Shown in pieces: positions 4,981 through 8,446 of a stretch of 8,446 bases of DNA (positions within the stretch are counted from its first letter, which is position 1; each line of letters opens with the position of its first letter). Source of the stretch: G020354085 sp964482055 (GTDB lineage: Bacteria > Pseudomonadota > Gammaproteobacteria > Acidiferrobacterales > Sulfurifustaceae); the NCBI GenBank assembly GCA_964482055.1, contig CAYZVX010000097.1:1-8446 (forward strand), given 5' to 3'. The position numbers and the translations under genes were made by a program. The notes beneath the pieces are model-generated. The model did not search any database and was not told the origin of the DNA. It saw only the letters and a program-made list of their open reading frames with translations.

Positions 4981-7290
4981 ATGCCGGCATACGCGATCAC
5001 GATTTTCCTGAGCGCGTTTCTGCTCTTTGAGGTCCAACTGCTGCTCGGCAAGTACCTGCTGCCGTGGTTCGGCGGCGCCGCGGCGGTGTGGGCCACCTGC
5101 ATGCTGTTCTTTCAGCTGCTGCTGCTCGCCGGTTACGCCTACGCACACTGGCTCACCGCTCGCCTTGCCCTGCAGTGGCAGCGCCGCCTGCATCTTCTCG
5201 TAGTGATCGCATCGCTCAGCGTGCTGCTGGCGCTCGCGGTGAGCTGGGGGACGCCACTGCTGCCCGACGGCGGCTGGAAGCCGCTCGACAGTGCGGCGCC
5301 GGTTGGCCGGCTGCTGCAGCTGCTCGCGGTGGCCGTGGGGCTGCCGTTTTTCGTGCTCGCCACCACCGGTGCGCTGCTGCAGGCGTGGTTTGCCGCCGCG
5401 CATCCGGGCGTGTCGCCGTATCGCCTCTATGCGCTGTCCAACCTCGGCTCGCTGCTCGGGCTGCTGAGCTATCCGTTCGCCATCGAGTTGTTTGTGCCGC
5501 TCAACGCGCAGGCGTGGGTCTGGACATCCGGTTACGCACTGTTTGCGCTCGGCATCGGCTGGTGCGCCTGGCAGGTGCGTACGGCGATCTCGCCCGCGCC
5601 GCTCGCCGACGGCAGCGCGCTGGCCGCGACTGAACCCGCGGCGGCGCCGACGCGCGGGGAGCGACTGCTGTGGTTCGCGCTTGCCGCCTGCGCCTCGATG
5701 CTGCTGCTGGCAGTCACCAACCAGCTCACGCAGGAGGTCGCGGCGGTGCCCTTGCTGTGGATGCTGCCGCTTGCGCTCTACCTGCTCAGTTTCATCCTGT
5801 GCTTCGACGCCGAGCATCGCTATCACCCGCGCTTCTATCGCGCGATGCTGCTCGCGGCGCTGGCGCTGGCGAGCGTGCTGCTCGATCACGGCGCCCAGGC
5901 GCCGCTGCTCGCGCAGATCGCGGTGTGGGGCCTGGTGCTGTTCGTTTGCTGCATGGTGTGCCACGGTGAGCTTGCGCGACGCAAACCCGCGCCGCGCCAT
6001 CTGACCACGTTTTATCTCATGCTGGCCCTCGGTGGAGCGAGCGGTGGCGTGTTCGTCGCGCTCATCGCGCCGTACAGCTTCAACGGATTCTGGGAGCTGC
6101 CGATTGCCCTCGTGCTGTGCGCCGCGCTCGCGTTCATCGTCGCATTGCGCGATCGGCGCTCGTTTCTCTATCAGGGGTCACCGGTCCCGACCTTCGCCGT
6201 GCTGTTCGCGGCCGTCTGGGTCGCGGTGTTCGTCGTGGGCGGCCATCTCGCCGGCACCTCGGTCCCGGACGGACCGCGTGATCTCGACGGGCCGCCGACC
6301 AATTTGCTGCTCACGATCGGTGCGACCTACCTGGTGCAGCGCCCGGTGCGGCTGGCGGCGCGGCGCGCCAACCGCGCCACGCGCGTGGTGTTGCGCGTCG
6401 CGCTCACCGCGAGCGCCCTCGGCCTGTTTGTTCTGACCCAGCTCTTCCTCATGCTCGAGACGACCGCGGCGAAGGTGGCGAGCGCGCGCAGCTTCTACGG
6501 TCTGCTCGACGTGCTGGAAGAAGACGCCGACGACCCGGTGAACCATTCGCTGCGCCTGCGCCACGGGCGCATCCTGCACGGCATCCAGTACCAGTCGGCG
6601 GACCGGCGCCGCGAGCCCAACAGCTACTACGGTCCGGCCAGCGGTGTGGCGCTTGCGCTTGCCCACCATCCCGCCCGCCAGGAAAGCCGGCCGATGCGCA
6701 TCGGCGTCGTAGGCCTTGGCGCCGGCACCCTCGCCGCCTTCGGCAGCCGCGGCGATTACCTGCGCTTCTACGAGATCAACCCGGATGTGCTGCGTCTGGC
6801 GGCCGGACCCGGGGCGCTCTTTACCTATCTGCGCGATACGCCGGCCACGGTCGACACGGTGTTGGGCGACGCGCGCCTGGCGCTCGAACGCGAGCTGGCG
6901 GCGGGCGACGCGCAGGCGTTCGACCTGCTCGCGATCGACGCCTTCTCGAGCGATGCCATCCCGATCCACCTGCTGACCGAGCAGGCGTTCGCGACCTACC
7001 TTGCGCACCTGCGCGACCGGCGCGGCGTGATCGCCGTGCACATCAGCAACCGCTTTCTCGACCTCGCGCCGGTGCTCGCCGGAGTTGCGGCGCGCTTTCG
7101 GCTGGCCTACGCCCTCGTCGACACCGACCGCAGCGGCGCGGAGTGGGGCAGCACCTGGGTGCTGCTTACGCACGACGCCGGCTGGCTGCAGACGCCGGCC
7201 ATCGCCGCGGCAGCAAGCGAGAAGCCACCGCGCCGGGTGCTGCGCTGGACCGATGACTTCAGCAACCTCCTGAGCGTGCTCAAGCTATAG
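4981..7290 (+). CDS. Polytopic membrane protein fused to a spermidine-synthase-like domain
   Basis: 769 residues. The N-terminal two thirds (about 5-491) is hydrophobic with roughly 14 predicted membrane segments, including the family-typical start FLLFEVQLLLGKYLLPWFGG (14-33) and SNLGSLLGLLSYPF (153-166). The C-terminal part (about 500-769) is soluble and has the aminopropyltransferase/methyltransferase Rossmann pattern: HGRILHGIQYQ (528-538), SYYGPASGV (548-556), glycine-rich VGLGAGTLAAFG (577-588), acidic FYEINP (596-601), GDARLALE (629-636), IDAFSSDAIP (652-661) and the end motif WTDDFSNLLSVL (756-767). This matches proteins annotated as fused MFS/spermidine synthase. SpeE would transfer an aminopropyl group from decarboxylated S-adenosylmethionine to putrescine, but here the spermidine-synthase DSTDP-type loop is replaced by DAFSSD. 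No speD lies nearby, so true polyamine synthesis is unproven. ATG 4981 is chosen by its ribosome site. It probably transcribes alone. Confidence 0.88.
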   Translation: MPAYAITIFLSAFLLFEVQLLLGKYLLPWFGGAAAVWATCMLFFQLLLLAGYAYAHWLTARLALQWQRRLHLLVVIASLSVLLALAVSWGTPLLPDGGWKPLDSAAPVGRLLQLLAVAVGLPFFVLATTGALLQAWFAAAHPGVSPYRLYALSNLGSLLGLLSYPFAIELFVPLNAQAWVWTSGYALFALGIGWCAWQVRTAISPAPLADGSALAATEPAAAPTRGERLLWFALAACASMLLLAVTNQLTQEVAAVPLLWMLPLALYLLSFILCFDAEHRYHPRFYRAMLLAALALASVLLDHGAQAPLLAQIAVWGLVLFVCCMVCHGELARRKPAPRHLTTFYLMLALGGASGGVFVALIAPYSFNGFWELPIALVLCAALAFIVALRDRRSFLYQGSPVPTFAVLFAAVWVAVFVVGGHLAGTSVPDGPRDLDGPPTNLLLTIGATYLVQRPVRLAARRANRATRVVLRVALTASALGLFVLTQLFLMLETTAAKVASARSFYGLLDVLEEDADDPVNHSLRLRHGRILHGIQYQSADRRREPNSYYGPASGVALALAHHPARQESRPMRIGVVGLGAGTLAAFGSRGDYLRFYEINPDVLRLAAGPGALFTYLRDTPATVDTVLGDARLALERELAAGDAQAFDLLAIDAFSSDAIPIHLLTEQAFATYLAHLRDRRGVIAVHISNRFLDLAPVLAGVAARFRLAYALVDTDRSGAEWGSTWVLLTHDAGWLQTPAIAAAASEKPPRRVLRWTDDFSNLLSVLKL

Positions 7291-7296
7291 CCGGCC

Positions 7297-7308
7297 TGAC
7301 CGCGGTCA
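7297..7308. promoter_or_regulatory. Perfect 12-base palindrome upstream of the haem-protein gene
   Basis: TGACCGCGGTCA is its own reverse complement and starts six bases after the preceding TAG stop. With no loop bases it is a poor RNA hairpin and looks more like a dimeric regulator site. It directly precedes a TTGTCA that could be a -35 box. The cognate regulator is unknown. Confidence 0.4.
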
Positions 7309-7337
7309 TTGTCAAATGGACGCGAACATGGTTAAAG
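7309..7337 (+). promoter_or_regulatory. Weak candidate sigma-70 promoter for the haem-protein gene
   Basis: TTGTCA (7309-7314) matches five of six bases of the -35 consensus. TTAAAG (7332-7337), 17 bases on, matches the -10 consensus at only three of six positions. It is supported mainly by its place in the 99-base gap between genes and by the palindromes on both sides. Confidence 0.25.
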
Positions 7338-7341
7338 GGCC

Positions 7342-7358
7342 GTGCAGAGTATCTGCAC
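7342..7358. promoter_or_regulatory. Inverted repeat at the expected start of the haem-gene transcript
   Basis: GTGCAGA and TCTGCAC pair perfectly over 7 bp around a 3-base centre (GTA). The repeat lies 31 bases before ATG 7390 and would overlap the transcription start of the candidate promoter. It could act as an operator or, in RNA, as a short leader hairpin just upstream of the ribosome site. Confidence 0.45.
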
Positions 7359-7389
7359 CTTATCAACCTCACCCGTGACGGAGAACGAC

Positions 7390-7959
7390 ATGAAAGCGAT
7401 TTCCCTCGTGGCTTTGGTGACCGCGTTCGTGGCGCTGCCAGCGGCGGCCGATGATATCGAGAAGCGTGCCGAGGCGAGCCGCAATACGGTCAAGGAATTC
7501 CAGGCGACGCTGCAGGCGGAACTGCAGAGCGCGATCAAGGCGGGCGGGCCGGTCAACGCCATCGCCGTGTGCAACAAGCGCGCGCCGGAGATCGCCGCCG
7601 ACATCTCGAAAAAGAACGGCTGGCAGGTAGGTCGCACCAGCCTCAAGCTGCGCAACCCGAACAGCGCCCCCGACGCCTGGGAGCAGAAAGTGCTGCAGCT
7701 CTTTGAAACGCGCAAGAAGGCCGGCGAGAATCCAGCGGCGATCGATTTCTACGAGGTCGTCGACAGCGGCGGCAAGAAGGAATTCCGCTACATGAAGGCG
7801 ATCCCGATTCCGGAAGGCGCGCCCTGCTTGAACTGCCACGGCCAGAACATCGACCCGAAGGTGCAGGCCAAGCTGAAGGAGCTGTATCCGAAAGACCAGG
7901 CCACCGGCTACAAGACCGGCGAGCTGCGCGGGGCCTTTACCATCCGCCAGCCGATGTAG
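7390..7959 (+). CDS. Periplasmic c-type haem protein, Tll0287-like (DUF3365) family
   Basis: 189 residues: a signal peptide of about 20 residues (MKAISLVALVTAFVALPAAA) followed by one DUF3365/Tll0287-like domain. Haem c attachment is shown by CLNCH (146-150) near the C-terminus. The conserved AIAVCNKRAPEIA (58-70) contains Cys61. Other family-typical stretches are WQVGRTSLKLRNPNSAPDAWE (78-98), FYEVV (120-124) and the FRYMKAIPIPEGAPC segment leading to the haem motif. The studied cyanobacterial member Tll0287 has a PAS-like fold and unusual His/Cys haem ligation; Cys61 and His150 are the matching candidates here (inference from family knowledge). The role is unknown: redox or gas sensing, or electron transfer, are both possible. 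A longer frame starts at 7342, but ATG 7390 is chosen because it begins the signal peptide and has GGAG (7380-7383) six bases upstream. The gene seems to be transcribed alone and ends at a strong hairpin. Confidence 0.92.
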   Translation: MKAISLVALVTAFVALPAAADDIEKRAEASRNTVKEFQATLQAELQSAIKAGGPVNAIAVCNKRAPEIAADISKKNGWQVGRTSLKLRNPNSAPDAWEQKVLQLFETRKKAGENPAAIDFYEVVDSGGKKEFRYMKAIPIPEGAPCLNCHGQNIDPKVQAKLKELYPKDQATGYKTGELRGAFTIRQPM

Positions 7960-7969
7960 CGATCCCCGA

Positions 7970-8000
7970 CTGACCCCGGCGCCGCCGGCGCCGGGGTCAG
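7970..8000. terminator. Strong bidirectional hairpin between convergent genes
   Basis: A perfect 14-bp stem (CTGACCCCGGCGCC with GGCGCCGGGGTCAG) closes on a GCC loop. It begins 11 bases after the haem-gene stop and includes the TGA stop (complement of 7997-7999) of the minus-strand methyltransferase gene. No T-tract follows on either strand, so it departs from the classical intrinsic terminator, but its stability and convergent position support a 3'-end role for both transcripts. Confidence 0.7.
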
Positions 8001-8446
8001 TAGATACCGGGGAGAAACTTCTTCACGCGCCGCGCATAGGCGGCATAACCCGCGTGGTGCTGGCGCAGCCAGCGCTCCTCGCGCGCGGCCTTGCGGTCGA
8101 AGAAAACGATCACGACAATGCCATAGGCAACGCCGGCCGCACTGCCCCACCAGAGCGCCCAGCCGATCGACCCAAGCATCAACCCGCTGTAGATCGGGTG
8201 GCGCACGAGCTTGTAGATTCCATGCTGCTTAAGCGTGCTGCCGTCGCGCGGGCGCGGATAGGGTGAGAGCGCATCGCCCAGCGTCACCAGGCCGAGCAGG
8301 CTCGCCACACCGCCCGCGGCGGTGAGTGCGAAACCCGCCCAGTGCATCGGGTTTGCGAAACCGAGCGTGCCGGCACCGGTGCAGAGCGGCAGCAGGAACG
8401 CTCCGAGCAGGACCGGCACCTGCGCCACCACCCACCAGCCGCCGCG
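7997..8446 (-). CDS. Integral-membrane methyltransferase, isoprenylcysteine carboxyl methyltransferase-like (5' end outside window)
   Basis: 149 residues are visible and the frame stays open to the window edge (RGGWW precedes the GTG at 8431), so the true start is probably outside. The fragment has four likely membrane stretches (about 7-22, 32-56, 86-102 and 103-116). It carries the C-terminal signature of the ICMT/phospholipid-methyltransferase superfamily: HGIYKLVRHPIYSG (about 75-88), REERWL (122-127) and GYAAYARRVKKFLPG (133-147). In this superfamily the RHP segment and the following Glu pair contribute to the S-adenosylmethionine site and active site. Bacterial members act on varied small or lipid substrates and the substrate here cannot be told. 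The stop codon lies inside the hairpin shared with the convergent haem-protein gene. NnrU-like proteins are a more distant alternative. Confidence 0.85.
   Translation of the reverse strand, partial: RGGWWVVAQVPVLLGAFLLPLCTGAGTLGFANPMHWAGFALTAAGGVASLLGLVTLGDALSPYPRPRDGSTLKQHGIYKLVRHPIYSGLMLGSIGWALWWGSAAGVAYGIVVIVFFDRKAAREERWLRQHHAGYAAYARRVKKFLPGIY

Noticed and set aside
4780..6000. 406-codon minus-strand frame antisense to the membrane protein
   Set aside because: Its Gln/Arg/His-rich, low-complexity translation has no motif, and the opposite strand encodes clear membrane segments of a known family.
6178..7173. 331-codon minus-strand frame antisense to the spermidine-synthase-like domain
   Set aside because: It is antisense to conserved Rossmann motifs and its own translation shows no recognisable domain.

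Overview
The window is G+C-rich DNA with tightly packed genes, Gram-negative periplasmic and inner-membrane proteins, and a methionyl-tRNA synthetase carrying the C-terminal tRNA-binding domain. This fits a member of the Pseudomonadota, most likely a beta- or related gammaproteobacterium. The placement rests on gene style only. No rRNA or tRNA gene, CRISPR array, insertion sequence or integrase is visible, so this looks like ordinary chromosome.

Layout. 1-1343 (+) is the 3' two thirds of metG. It converges, across 8 bases, on a two-gene minus-strand unit (4410 down to 1352). The first gene of that unit encodes a secreted PhnD-like periplasmic binding protein. The second, 14 bases later, encodes a membrane-anchored HAMP-GGDEF-EAL protein whose cyclase, inhibitory-site and phosphodiesterase motifs are all intact. 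From 4411 to 4980 lies a gene-free divergent region of about 570 bases with several inverted repeats and a sigma-54-like promoter pointing at the PhnD-like gene. Then follow on the plus strand a 769-residue polytopic membrane protein with a spermidine-synthase-like C-terminal domain (4981-7290) and a periplasmic haem protein of the Tll0287/DUF3365 family (7390-7959). The right edge (7997-8446, minus) is a partial integral-membrane methyltransferase of the isoprenylcysteine-carboxylmethyltransferase-like family, converging on the haem gene through a strong hairpin.

How they may work together. The clearest functional unit is the PhnD-like protein plus the GGDEF/EAL protein. No ABC permease or ATPase lies beside the binding protein inside the window, so the simplest reading is a periplasmic ligand sensor that reports to a cyclic-di-GMP enzyme through its periplasmic domain (inference). 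The other genes show no clear shared pathway: the fused spermidine-synthase-like protein has no speD partner here, and the haem protein appears to have its own promoter region with two palindromes.

Both convergent junctions (1344-1364 and 7970-8000) carry G+C-rich hairpins without a U-tract that contain the stop codon of the minus-strand gene. I see no wholly new gene system. The best leads are the orphan PhnD/c-di-GMP pair, its putative sigma-54 promoter, and the predicted His/Cys-ligated haem protein.
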